From JAVJSU01 sp040219275 (GTDB lineage: Bacteria > Chloroflexota > Anaerolineae > Aggregatilineales > Phototrophicaceae), in the NCBI GenBank assembly GCA_040219275.1, contig JAVJSU010000078.1:1-14578 (forward strand): 14,578 nt of DNA, in the 5' to 3' direction. Positions within the stretch are counted from its first letter, which is position 1; every line of letters begins with the position of its first letter. Below, piece after piece: positions 10,501 to 14,578 of the stretch. The position numbers were made by a program, and so were the translations under genes. Under the pieces are notes generated by a model, which searched no databases, was not told the origin of the DNA, and saw nothing but the letters and a program-made list of their open reading frames with translations.

Positions 10501-10551
10501 TTGCTTTTTTTCTTCCTTCTCAGGTGCCGGAGAAATATAAAACTCGTCCAA
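4543..10551 (-). CDS. Giant anchored surface protein: TM, Thr/Pro linker, PKD, 13 DUF11 repeats
   Basis: 2002 residues. A short charged cytoplasmic end (EKEEKKQKRR) precedes one hydrophobic segment at about 21-46, which reads as an uncleaved signal anchor. A globular stretch follows, then a Thr/Ser/Pro linker at about 106-206, a PKD domain at about 207-291 (FWNFGDG, YTSPGTYTVSLT), and 13 DUF11-type beta-sandwich repeats of about 120-130 residues. The repeats start near residues 296, 425, 545, 670, 800, 922, 1057, 1181, 1306, 1426, 1637, 1762 and 1882. Typical repeat features are ADxSxxK at the start, NNGxxxATGV, LLPAGVTYVSN, W.IGSLANG and DPNxANN. A different 89-residue domain sits between repeats 10 and 11. 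There is no LPXTG, PEP-CTERM or other sorting signal; it ends in SITVN. The TTG start abuts the TAA of the upstream kinase, and a GAGGA inside the kinase end serves as ribosome site, so translation is probably coupled. Likely a long stalk or adhesin-like scaffold outside the cell membrane (inference). Confidence 0.93.
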   Translation of the reverse strand: MDEFYISPAPEKEEKKQKRRLWLVFLPVLPLLCAFMICASQLGLWFARPVGLPRDIAALSTADYSPWLYQQFAPINPDIMTEVARNQILGTPEDQLLVFVATTSQDATETAISGSPADVLTATSTETLVTAISTETPTQSSTNTQTVTPTPTITETSSATATATPTSTTTYTPTVTPSQTVTASATPPSTNTLVPPTSTFTPVPVTAPQALFSYAISSTSAPATAGFTNLSSGNITSYFWNFGDGVGTSTLQSPPLYTYTSPGTYTVSLTATGPGGSNTYSVVIIVNNPPAPAQQDDLSVSLSAGTTTPQAGQSINGLIFTVTNTGANTASGVSLQLALPSGLVYISDDSGGAFIPASGTWTVSNLASGTSRTLTIQMQASSGSAGTTQTVTGNIAFSTILDANAANNNASLPITVQPIVIPPQIDLSLSKTASVASTTVGSNYNYTFTVSNNGAISSTNVVVTDSLPAEIIFASSAQCSAVGQNVTCNLGTLANGANTVASITVQAVSAGIANNTATVSASETDANTADNLSTASVTISSTPQADISVTIGVDNPAPVEGATISYNVTITNNGTSGATGVQVNDFLPAGVTYVSNTPSQGTYTSGTGIWDVGTLANGATATLTITATVNAGTAGSTITNTASGSALEPDPIAANNSASVNIVVVPAISADMEMVTFTASNLNPIEDDTLELTVTVRNNGTSTATGVVVSATTGDSVVGIYSGAIPIPSQGTYDGATDVWTVGALAPSASATLRFIAVDILPGSGGMTITRSRTVSANEFDPNTANNTRSYTMTIQSGGADLEIINFTPTNASVSVGQSLNLTFDVRSNSTNNATNAVVTFPAPAYMSPVIHSCLSLSLAGGTYTCSLGTITAGSITNVSFTFNVTTTGSETTTFTVDSDLVDLIPGNNSASTNITILSSGADLDFTTFTFNNLNPAVGETIISTISITNNGPDAATNIVLSDSVGTGTLGTVQSVTVTHGASTGNQWTIPLLNNGETATMTITLTVQASAAGTTVTRHREIIASDQPDPDSTPNNGNVGEDDYNSYTVTVQPLTSADMSIIKAVDNPTPSVGNTIIYTLTATNNGPNNATSVQVNDLLPAGVTYVSNTPSQGTYTLGTGVWTIGSLANGASATLTISATVNAGTEGQTISNSSTISAAEIDGNTANNSVSVDIVVVAIGADLAVSIVAANDTPIEDDSVGYTITVSNLGSLTATNVQIQLSWTSGFINNPGGTALLGNYNSGTRRWTIPTINVGQTGTLYLFFVTGFDIEGTTQTATATITASDQIDPNIANNTASYSVTILDATGLIIRKSASVSSASVGQTFDYQFEVENIGPSNTTGVIITDTLPAEVSFLSSAECTASGQDVTCDLGALLDGSIAYATVTVRADSMGTASNTAYVSSDLPDGNLSNNQDSVTVTITSALSADMSISKVVNNPTPNVGNTIIYTLTATNNGPVNATGVQVNDLLPVGVTYVSNTASQGTYTAGTGVWNIGSLANGASATLTISATVDAGTQGQTIVNNSSISATETDANATNDTSSAPITVAQSDLVVASLCSPEPGTYRRWRVRNYNPYPLAFDWEIYGSGNTGTETAPAAVGATPGEIQFTTPVSGNPMTIIISVAGVTHDQTASNSTPCSIDLAVTKMVDNPNPRTSDTFNFTVTVSNLGSQQASGVVLNDLLPAGLTLQTATPSVGTYDPVSGNWNVGTLASGLNATLTLTVYAGSGTAGTTITNTATITAANQPDPNASNNSSSVSITVENSTDISVGLSASTLNPYAGTNMTFTVTATNQGAITATNTMISNPLPPGLVYVSDTSGGSYNPGIGQWTIPSLATGANTSFVITAFVDGTECCFTVTASLSTLDQTDTNAGNNSASVNIIGVDVYLAVTIIVDNPTPDVGNNVIYRVRIDNYGSGSATNIRIDTLLPAGLTYVSDNSGGSYNPLTGAWNIPVLASGFIFDLNITATVNSGTSGSTIPTTTTIGAVDQPDQSIGDNTDSVSITVN
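5644..5910 (-). other. Non-DUF11 domain inserted between repeats 10 and 11
   Basis: 89 residues (about 1548-1636) that do not follow the DUF11 pattern. Visible are a Cys near the start (SLCSPEPGTYRRWRVRN), aromatic and Asn/Pro positions (NYNPYPLAFDWEIYG), an Ala/Pro/Gly turn region, and a closing Cys (STPC). It looks like a small beta domain with one possible disulphide. I recall similar RRWRVRNPNP-type modules in secreted bacterial proteins, but I cannot name a family for certain. Confidence 0.55.
5911..6276 (-). repeat. DUF11 repeat 10 of the giant protein, near-duplicate of repeat 7
   Basis: Encodes residues 1426-1547 and pairs with repeat 7 at 7012-7383. The repeat transcribed just before it (repeat 9, 6277-6636) carries a Cys...VTC pair like repeat 2. 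The order Cys-type repeat followed by this type therefore recurs at repeats 2-3 and 9-10, suggesting a two-repeat duplication unit. Confidence 0.85.
7012..7383 (-). repeat. DUF11 repeat 7 of the giant protein, near-duplicate of repeat 10
   Basis: Encodes residues 1057-1180. It shares long identical runs with repeat 10 (5911-6276), such as GNTIIYTLTATNNGP, GTYT.GTGVW and IGSLANGASATLTISATV. The DNA is also very similar around these runs. The other repeats are much more diverged (repeat 3 is the next nearest), so this pair points to a recent internal duplication or gene conversion. Confidence 0.85.
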
Positions 10552-12723
10552 TTATATTTCCTCAAAATTCGTTGGCAGTGTAATGGTGACTTCTGTGCCT
10601 ACATCCACCTGACTTCGCAGTTCGATTGATCCTTGATGACGTTCAATAATTTCTTTCGCAATGTACAAGCCCACACCCAACCCACGATGATCGGTGGGTC
10701 CCGCATCTGCGGATTTTCCGCGATACATGCGTTCAAATACTTTTTTCTGTTCAAAAGGCTCAATGCCCACGCCAGTATCGGCAATAAGTAGCACGAGGCA
10801 ATCTGGACTTTGTTGGATGGTCACATCTACCCGTCCACCCGCTAAGTTATAGTAGTATGCGTTACGGAAAACATTTTCGATTGCCTGTTGTAGACGTGTT
10901 GCATCGCCAATGACAACGAAAGAGTCATCTGGATCGGGCAGATTTACTGTAACATCCGCCGTAGCTAAACCTTCTTCATGATCTTTATAGATACGATAGA
11001 GCACATGAACGATATTAACCTCTTCAACGTCCAGCGTAAGTTTATTGGCAAGAATGAGACTGACCTCAATCACTTGATCGATCATGCTTCCAAGGATGCC
11101 CATTTGCCGCACAGATTTCGTAATATAATCGCCCGCACTTTCCATGTTCATGGGCGCGATCATCTTAGAAATTTCAGCGTAACCACGAGCCGCAGTTAAG
11201 GGAGTTCGTAGTTCATGCGATAGTTGCAGAATCATCTCATCCTTTAATTTTTCAGCGGCGATAATATCCGTAATATCGTGGAAGACAAACACATTACCTA
11301 CGTAATGACCTGAATCTAACCTGACGGGTGTAGCCAGAATGGTGTAATAACGCTCAAGAATCGGCAATGTTTGAGGAGAAAAAAATTGTTTCGGATACGT
11401 GGCAATATCAGCAAAAACCTTTAGAGAAGGCTCATCATTGAGTATCTTGTCCATCAACACGTCTGCCGCGTGATTGTGGAGGATAATTTTCCGTTCACGA
11501 TCCATAACAATGACGACATCATTGATACTCGTCAGCACGGCATCCCGTTGTGCAGTTTCTTTCAATTGCTGTTGATATAATGTGCTGATCTCAGCATTGC
11601 GCTCAACAAGTGTATCTGTCATATGGTCAAACGAGCGACCCAATTCGCCCAGTTCATCACGGCTCTCCAGCCTTACACGTTGCGATAAATCACCGCTTCT
11701 GATGGCACGCGTGGTATCCACCATTTGAAAAATCGGCTGGATGATAGAACGTGCCACCCAAAGCCCGACCAAGGTGATGGCAATAATTACACCAGAGAAC
11801 AACAAAATGAACGAGTTACGACTCACACTGATCTGGTCTGCGACAAAATCCACGCCGAGTGCAACCGACAATGTTCCAAAATTTTTGCTTCGAACGTCAA
11901 AAGCGACGAAAAGCAATTGATAGTCTAATTGGGAAATTGTGAATTCTTCTATAGGAGAAAACGTTTCCTCAGTTTGGAGCGCCGTTTTGGCTGTTATTGC
12001 CTCTAATCTTAACTGATCATGATCGATCTCTGTAAGCAAATTGAAAGTCGATGCTAAAACACGATCATCTAGCGAAAAAATAGATATATTTGAAAGGGCT
12101 TGTGTTCCAAGAAGCTGTGTAAACTCTTGCATCGGAATACCAATTGCCAACCCACCCACTATCGTTTCATCGGCTTCACGAACGGGCGCGACGATGTAAA
12201 GCGTATCGGTATTCTCATTTGCGATCAAATCAACAAATTTATCACCCTGATCGTCAAGGTTGCCTTCAAGAACCGCTTGCACACTTGCCCATGTTTGTGT
12301 AGGCAGGGAATTTCCTTGAATCACGTCGTTGGATGCCCGAGAGAGACGGAACATTGTCTCACCATTGTTCCCGAATACCAGCAAATCGTAGAGGTTTTCA
12401 TTAACGAAGATTCCCCGTAGGAGGGTGTCTAATCTTTCACTGTCGGCATTTGTGATCGATGTGCTGACCCCTTCGGTGAACGCCATCAATCTCAGAATAG
12501 CCAGCGTATTATCTTCATACTCAACGATTGTATCCTGTGCGCTCTGAGCGCTGTTGATGAGTTGGTTATTGAGACGCTCTTGAATGCTCCCTGCAACAAG
12601 ACGTGTGACCACGAAAACAGCAACTATCGCCACTAATGACAATACAAGCAAAAACGGAAGAATAATTCTTACGTTTATTCTTGGATAGTACATTCTTGCA
12701 AGGCGAAACGGCATTTTAGTCAT
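10552..12723 (-). CDS. Membrane sensor histidine kinase (Cache-like, HAMP, PAS)
   Basis: 723 residues from this start. TM1 at about 20-41, then an extracytoplasmic region of about 260 residues with Cache-like features (YDLLVFGNNGETMFRLS, TLYIVAPVRE, GGLAIGIPM). TM2 at about 305-327, HAMP at about 325-380 (RSGDLSQRV, DELGELGRSFDHM), then a PAS domain (INDVVIVMDRERKIILHN). HisKA has H503 in LSHELRTPL. HATPase_c has N621 (NVFRNAYYYN), D649 (DTGVGIEPF) and GLGVGLYIAKE. All catalytic residues are present, so it should autophosphorylate in response to an extracellular ligand. The frame continues upstream to a TTG at 12,867, adding 48 residues. I prefer the ATG at 12,721-12,723 because TM1 then sits at a normal distance and a TACAAT (12,770-12,765, this strand) could be a -10 about 35 bases upstream. 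The ATG at 12,714 is also possible. Its stop TAA is followed at once by the start of the giant surface protein. Confidence 0.93.
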   Translation of the reverse strand: MTKMPFRLARMYYPRINVRIILPFLLVLSLVAIVAVFVVTRLVAGSIQERLNNQLINSAQSAQDTIVEYEDNTLAILRLMAFTEGVSTSITNADSERLDTLLRGIFVNENLYDLLVFGNNGETMFRLSRASNDVIQGNSLPTQTWASVQAVLEGNLDDQGDKFVDLIANENTDTLYIVAPVREADETIVGGLAIGIPMQEFTQLLGTQALSNISIFSLDDRVLASTFNLLTEIDHDQLRLEAITAKTALQTEETFSPIEEFTISQLDYQLLFVAFDVRSKNFGTLSVALGVDFVADQISVSRNSFILLFSGVIIAITLVGLWVARSIIQPIFQMVDTTRAIRSGDLSQRVRLESRDELGELGRSFDHMTDTLVERNAEISTLYQQQLKETAQRDAVLTSINDVVIVMDRERKIILHNHAADVLMDKILNDEPSLKVFADIATYPKQFFSPQTLPILERYYTILATPVRLDSGHYVGNVFVFHDITDIIAAEKLKDEMILQLSHELRTPLTAARGYAEISKMIAPMNMESAGDYITKSVRQMGILGSMIDQVIEVSLILANKLTLDVEEVNIVHVLYRIYKDHEEGLATADVTVNLPDPDDSFVVIGDATRLQQAIENVFRNAYYYNLAGGRVDVTIQQSPDCLVLLIADTGVGIEPFEQKKVFERMYRGKSADAGPTDHRGLGVGLYIAKEIIERHQGSIELRSQVDVGTEVTITLPTNFEEI

Positions 12724-12941
12724 GATCCCATTAATAGTTAATTTCGTTATTGATATCAATCTATATTGTATGTTAATGTGATGTTTCGAAGAATTAAGTT
12801 TTGACCTGTACATAGACATTAACAAATGTACAAAGAATTGTCTGCAAATTAAATTTATACGTATCAAATTTATAACCTTTATTCATAACTTTTTACAGAC
12901 ATCATAGATAAAAGGTAAGTTTGTTTATGTTTCGAGCGCTT

Positions 12942-12963
12942 ATTTGTGCTAGCTAGCACAAAT
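12942..12963. promoter_or_regulatory. Perfect 22-bp palindrome, CRP/FNR-like operator
   Basis: The half-site ATTTGTGCTAG is followed directly by its exact reverse complement, with no mismatch. It contains TGTG-N8-CACA, the spacing of CRP/FNR-family operators (CRP consensus TGTGA-N6-TCACA), with C/G in place of A/T at the fifth position of each half. It lies in the 331-bp divergent region between the sensor-kinase gene and the receiver gene at 13,055. Its centre is about 60 bases upstream of the start point expected from the TATAAA at 13,001. No CRP/FNR gene is in the window, so the binding protein is unknown. Confidence 0.6.
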
Positions 12964-13000
12964 GGGCGGTGCATCTGAAATGTAATTGGTAGATATATGG

Positions 13001-13006
13001 TATAAA
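13001..13006 (+). promoter_or_regulatory. Candidate -10 box (TATAAA) of the receiver pair
   Basis: TATAAA lies 48 bases before the GTG start at 13,055. No recognisable -35 hexamer sits 16-18 bases upstream, which would fit a promoter that depends on an activator bound at the 12,942-12,963 palindrome. Called from sequence match and position only. Confidence 0.4.
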
Positions 13007-13054
13007 ATTGGTTATTACTGTTAGGTTTAGGTGTTCAACGACGGAGCCTGTGAC

Positions 13055-13423
13055 GTGTCAACTCTTTTACTTTTAGAAGATGAACTTCCACTTCGAGACA
13101 TTTTTCGAATCTCGGTAGAAATGATAAACCCAAACATCAAACTTAAGGAGTTTAGTGTTGGCGACAGTGCATTAGCGCATATAAAAGCGAATTGGGTGGA
13201 TATTAATCTATATGTCCTTGATATTCGTGTTCCCGGTGATATAGATGGATTTGAACTCGCGAAAGAAATCAGACAGCTAGACCAATCCACCCCGATCATT
13301 TTGACATCCGCATTTATAAGACCCGCAAAAACTGAACTTGAGAAATTCAAGCTCATTTGGATGGCAAAACCCTGGCATTTGATGGAAATACCAAACAAAA
13401 TCATTCCGCTTCTGCAAAGTTAA
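13055..13423 (+). CDS. Receiver-only response regulator (paralogue B)
   Basis: 122 residues, a single receiver domain: E8-D9, D56 in VLDIRVPG, T84-S85, K105-P106 with the variant KPWHL. No output domain. The open frame extends upstream to a GTG at 13,031, but the GTG at 13,055 is preferred. It has GGAG at good spacing, and it makes the protein begin MSTLLLLEDE, in register with paralogues A (MPNLFLLEDE) and C (MPVLLLLEDE). It is transcribed away from the sensor-kinase gene and is followed after 95 bases by paralogue C. The operator-like palindrome and TATAAA upstream probably control it. Expected to accept phosphate from a histidine kinase and act through protein contact or as a phosphorelay intermediate (inference). 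Confidence 0.93.
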   Translation: MSTLLLLEDELPLRDIFRISVEMINPNIKLKEFSVGDSALAHIKANWVDINLYVLDIRVPGDIDGFELAKEIRQLDQSTPIILTSAFIRPAKTELEKFKLIWMAKPWHLMEIPNKIIPLLQS

Positions 13424-13518
13424 AATAAAGATTTTGCAAAAGATAAATTTTCTTTCAGGTATTTTAATTGTAAAATTATGCTTGATAAGGATGATGATAA
13501 TTACATTGGAGATGCAAA

Positions 13519-13884
13519 GTGCCCGTTTTACTTCTATTAGAAGATGAATCCCCGTTACGAGAAATATTTCGGGTCACCATTGGATTGTTGACAAAGGATA
13601 TTCAAGTGTATGAATTTTCTGCCAGTGAAAGTGCCTTGACCCATGTCAAAGAAAACTGGGCAGATATCAATCTTTACGTGCTTGATATTCGTGTTCCGGG
13701 TAGACTAAATGGTTTTGAATTAGCCAAAGAAATACGCCATATCGATCCAGAAACGCCAATCATTATGACTTCCGCCTTTGTGAAACCGACACAAAAGGAA
13801 CTAGAAACCTATAATTTGATCTGGATGGATAAGCCCTGGCATCTTACAGGCATACCGGAAACAATATTGCCTCTCATCAAATAA
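13519..13884 (+). CDS. Receiver-only response regulator (paralogue C)
   Basis: 121 residues, one receiver domain with E8-D9, D56 in VLDIRVPG, T84-S85 and K105-P106 within MDKPWHL. GTG start with TGGAGA at good spacing. It shares with paralogues A and B the blocks LYVLDIRVPG, GFELAKEIR and TSAF, and the WM.KPWHL signature; most divergence is in helix 1 and after the Lys. An intrinsic terminator begins 26 bases after the stop, so it is probably the last gene of a two-gene plus-strand operon with paralogue B. Confidence 0.93.
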   Translation: MPVLLLLEDESPLREIFRVTIGLLTKDIQVYEFSASESALTHVKENWADINLYVLDIRVPGRLNGFELAKEIRHIDPETPIIMTSAFVKPTQKELETYNLIWMDKPWHLTGIPETILPLIK

Positions 13885-13910
13885 CTAATCGAACCCCGTT
13901 GAGGCTGTCA

Positions 13911-13943
13911 AAAACGGAAGTGCACACCGCGCTTCTGTTTTTT
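13911..13943 (+). terminator. Intrinsic terminator after the receiver pair
   Basis: A 12-bp stem (AAAACGGAAGTG pairing with CGCTTCTGTTTT, two G-U pairs, no mismatches as RNA) closes a 7-base loop and runs into a tract of six T. It is placed just after paralogue C. The A-run on the 5' side means it could also stop transcription coming from the mobile-element debris on the other strand. Confidence 0.75.
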
Positions 13944-14009
13944 GTTTAGTTAAGGGTGCGATGAATTCTCTTGAGGCACTATACCTCACCATATGGATAT
14001 TTGGGGGGC

Positions 14010-14366
14010 ATACTACCGGGTAGCTGAGAGGCATTTCTCCTCTAAGCCCACTAAGAACGGTACATGAAAGTTTCCAATCATACCGCTCAAGCCTTTCAAA
14101 CGCTCGTTGCCGAACGCGGTTTCACAACGGATAGTCCTTGTGCATGAACTTGTCGATGGCAGGTAGGGGTACAGCAGCACCCGATTGGCATTCGTATCCG
14201 TACCGCCATAAGAGCGCCACACGATATGATGATTATGCCAGCCCGTCAGTTCGGTGATTTTCTGTTGGCAAACGGGACACAGCCCCTCTTGTTCAATCCA
14301 AAGTTGTCGCAATTGCCGTCGTCCTTTCAGAGTATCCAGCATTTTCAGTCCTAAGTACAACCACAT
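14010..14366 (-). mobile_element. 3' remnant of a group II intron
   Basis: On the minus strand the end of a maturase HNH tail is followed by a structure matching group II intron domain V at 14,055-14,088. It is exactly 34 nt, begins GAGC and ends GTTC, and has a GAAA tetraloop and a 2-nt bulge. Next is a domain VI-like hairpin with an AGAGG/CCTCT stem (about 14,016-14,054). The 3' splice boundary is not certain; about 14,005-14,015 is my estimate. Domains I-IV and the reverse-transcriptase part are missing, the sequence breaking off near 14,360, so it is a dead or interrupted copy. Confidence 0.75.
14096..14366 (-). pseudogene. Group II intron maturase, C-terminal HNH part, frameshifted
   Basis: Encodes only the HNH endonuclease tail of an intron reverse transcriptase: LKGRRQLRQLW, the zinc-type CPVC, HHIVWRSYGG and RVLLYP. 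Right after LLYP the family continues with a CHRQVH block. Here it appears in the neighbouring frame (TCHRQVHAQGLSVVKP) after one extra base near 14,165, and that frame stops at 14,096-14,098, just before domain V. In the original frame, translation runs on into domains V and VI to a stop at 14,013, which is an artefact. The whole reverse-transcriptase and maturase part is absent upstream. The ATG at 14,366 is not a real start. Confidence 0.8.
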
Positions 14367-14406
14367 AGAAGATAATGGATGTATACTGTGCGGGCAGGAG
14401 GAGACG

Positions 14407-14493
14407 ATGAAACCGATCCAATTACCACCTCAAACCGCAGAACAAATTGCAACGTTAGATGAGTTATATCACCCTACTAGAACTTTCGCTTGA
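14407..14493 (+). pseudogene. IS630-like transposase, N-terminal fragment
   Basis: ATG with a strong AGGAGGAG ribosome site encodes 28 residues: MKPIQLPPQTAEQIA, then TLDELYHPTRT, then a stop. This matches, from memory, the start of IS630-family transposases, where the sequence goes on with an arginine-rich segment and a helix-turn-helix. Here the frame leaves the family after HPTRT and stops two codons later. The break coincides with the start of another element's promoter, so I read it as interrupted by a later insertion. Family assignment is by recall of the N-terminal pattern. Confidence 0.6.
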
Positions 14494-14520
14494 CAGCACA
14501 AAACGGTGATTTGTTATGAT
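14490..14520 (+). promoter_or_regulatory. Candidate promoter of the last gene
   Basis: TTGACA (14,490-14,495), a perfect -35, lies 19 bases before TATGAT (14,515-14,520). The spacing is a little long. The expected start point falls at or next to the ATG at 14,527, so the transcript may be nearly leaderless. The -35 overlaps the TGA that ends the IS630 fragment. Confidence 0.45.
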
Positions 14521-14526
14521 AGAGAT

Positions 14527-14578
14527 ATGGTTACGAAAAAAGACTATATCGAATATCTGATTAGCACACCGATCAATT
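14527..14578 (+). CDS. Probable transposase, N-terminal start (partial)
   Basis: Open from the ATG at 14,527 to the window end; 17 complete codons begin MVTKKDYIEYLISTPIN. The form (charged start, YIEYLISTPIN) resembles the opening of DDE-type insertion-sequence transposases that continue YTCTNLA. I recall this pattern from cyanobacterial and Chloroflexota elements, but 17 residues are too few to fix a family. The context, directly inside an interrupted IS630 gene, supports a mobile-element gene. Confidence 0.4.
   Translation, partial: MVTKKDYIEYLISTPIN

Noticed and set aside
12724..12867. 48-residue N-terminal extension of the sensor kinase from a TTG
   Set aside because: No ribosome site, an AT-rich unusual composition, and a possible -10 box lies inside it; the ATG at 12,723 leaves a normal distance to TM1.
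13031..13054. Upstream GTG start for receiver paralogue B
   Set aside because: Adds eight residues absent from both paralogues and has no Shine-Dalgarno sequence; the GTG at 13,055 has GGAG and fits the paralogue alignment.
13027..13404. Minus-strand open frame of 125 codons opposite receiver paralogue B
   Set aside because: Fully overlaps a gene with clear receiver residues; Ser-rich shadow translation.
13911..14015. Group IIC-style insertion of the intron after a terminator
   Set aside because: Class C introns insert with their 5' end next to the terminator and usually lack HNH; here the 3' end faces it and an HNH tail is present, so proximity is probably chance.

Overview
The window looks like a chromosomal segment of a bacterium, probably of the phylum Chloroflexota. 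That placement is an inference from three things. A giant surface protein combines a TM anchor, a long Thr/Pro/Ser linker, a PKD domain and DUF11 repeats. Stand-alone receivers sit beside hybrid kinases. There is also a class II diterpene-cyclase-like gene, a family known from the Chloroflexota genus Herpetosiphon. No rRNA, tRNA or CRISPR array was seen.

Layout. Positions 1-105 hold the 3' end of an unidentified plus-strand gene, followed by about 440 bases without a convincing gene. From about 12,723 down to 546, six genes run in a row on the minus strand: (1) a membrane sensor histidine kinase (Cache-like sensor, HAMP, PAS, HisKA, HATPase); (2) a 2002-residue anchored DUF11/PKD surface protein whose TTG start directly follows the kinase stop codon; (3) a soluble receiver-HisKA-HATPase hybrid kinase; (4) a receiver-only response regulator; (5) a class II diterpene-cyclase-like protein whose catalytic DxDD reads DLAS; (6) a small STAS/SpoIIAA-like protein. 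On the plus strand, two more receiver-only proteins (13,055-13,884) are paralogues of gene 4 and end at a good intrinsic terminator. The divergent region between them and the sensor kinase holds a perfect 22-bp palindrome with the TGTG-N8-CACA spacing of CRP/FNR-family operators.

From about 13,990 to the end the DNA is mobile-element debris. It contains the 3' end of a group II intron on the minus strand (frameshifted HNH maturase tail, a 34-nt domain V and a domain VI-like hairpin). This is followed by the 5' end of an IS630-like transposase gene cut off after 28 codons, and then the promoter and first codons of another probable transposase. The order suggests nested insertions.

How it may work together (inference): the membrane kinase and hybrid kinase would feed phosphoryl groups to three receivers that have no DNA-binding or enzymatic output domain. 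This resembles a phosphorelay or protein-interaction switch more than classical two-component gene control. Coupling of kinase and surface-protein translation suggests the two act together at the envelope. How the cyclase-like protein fits is unknown.
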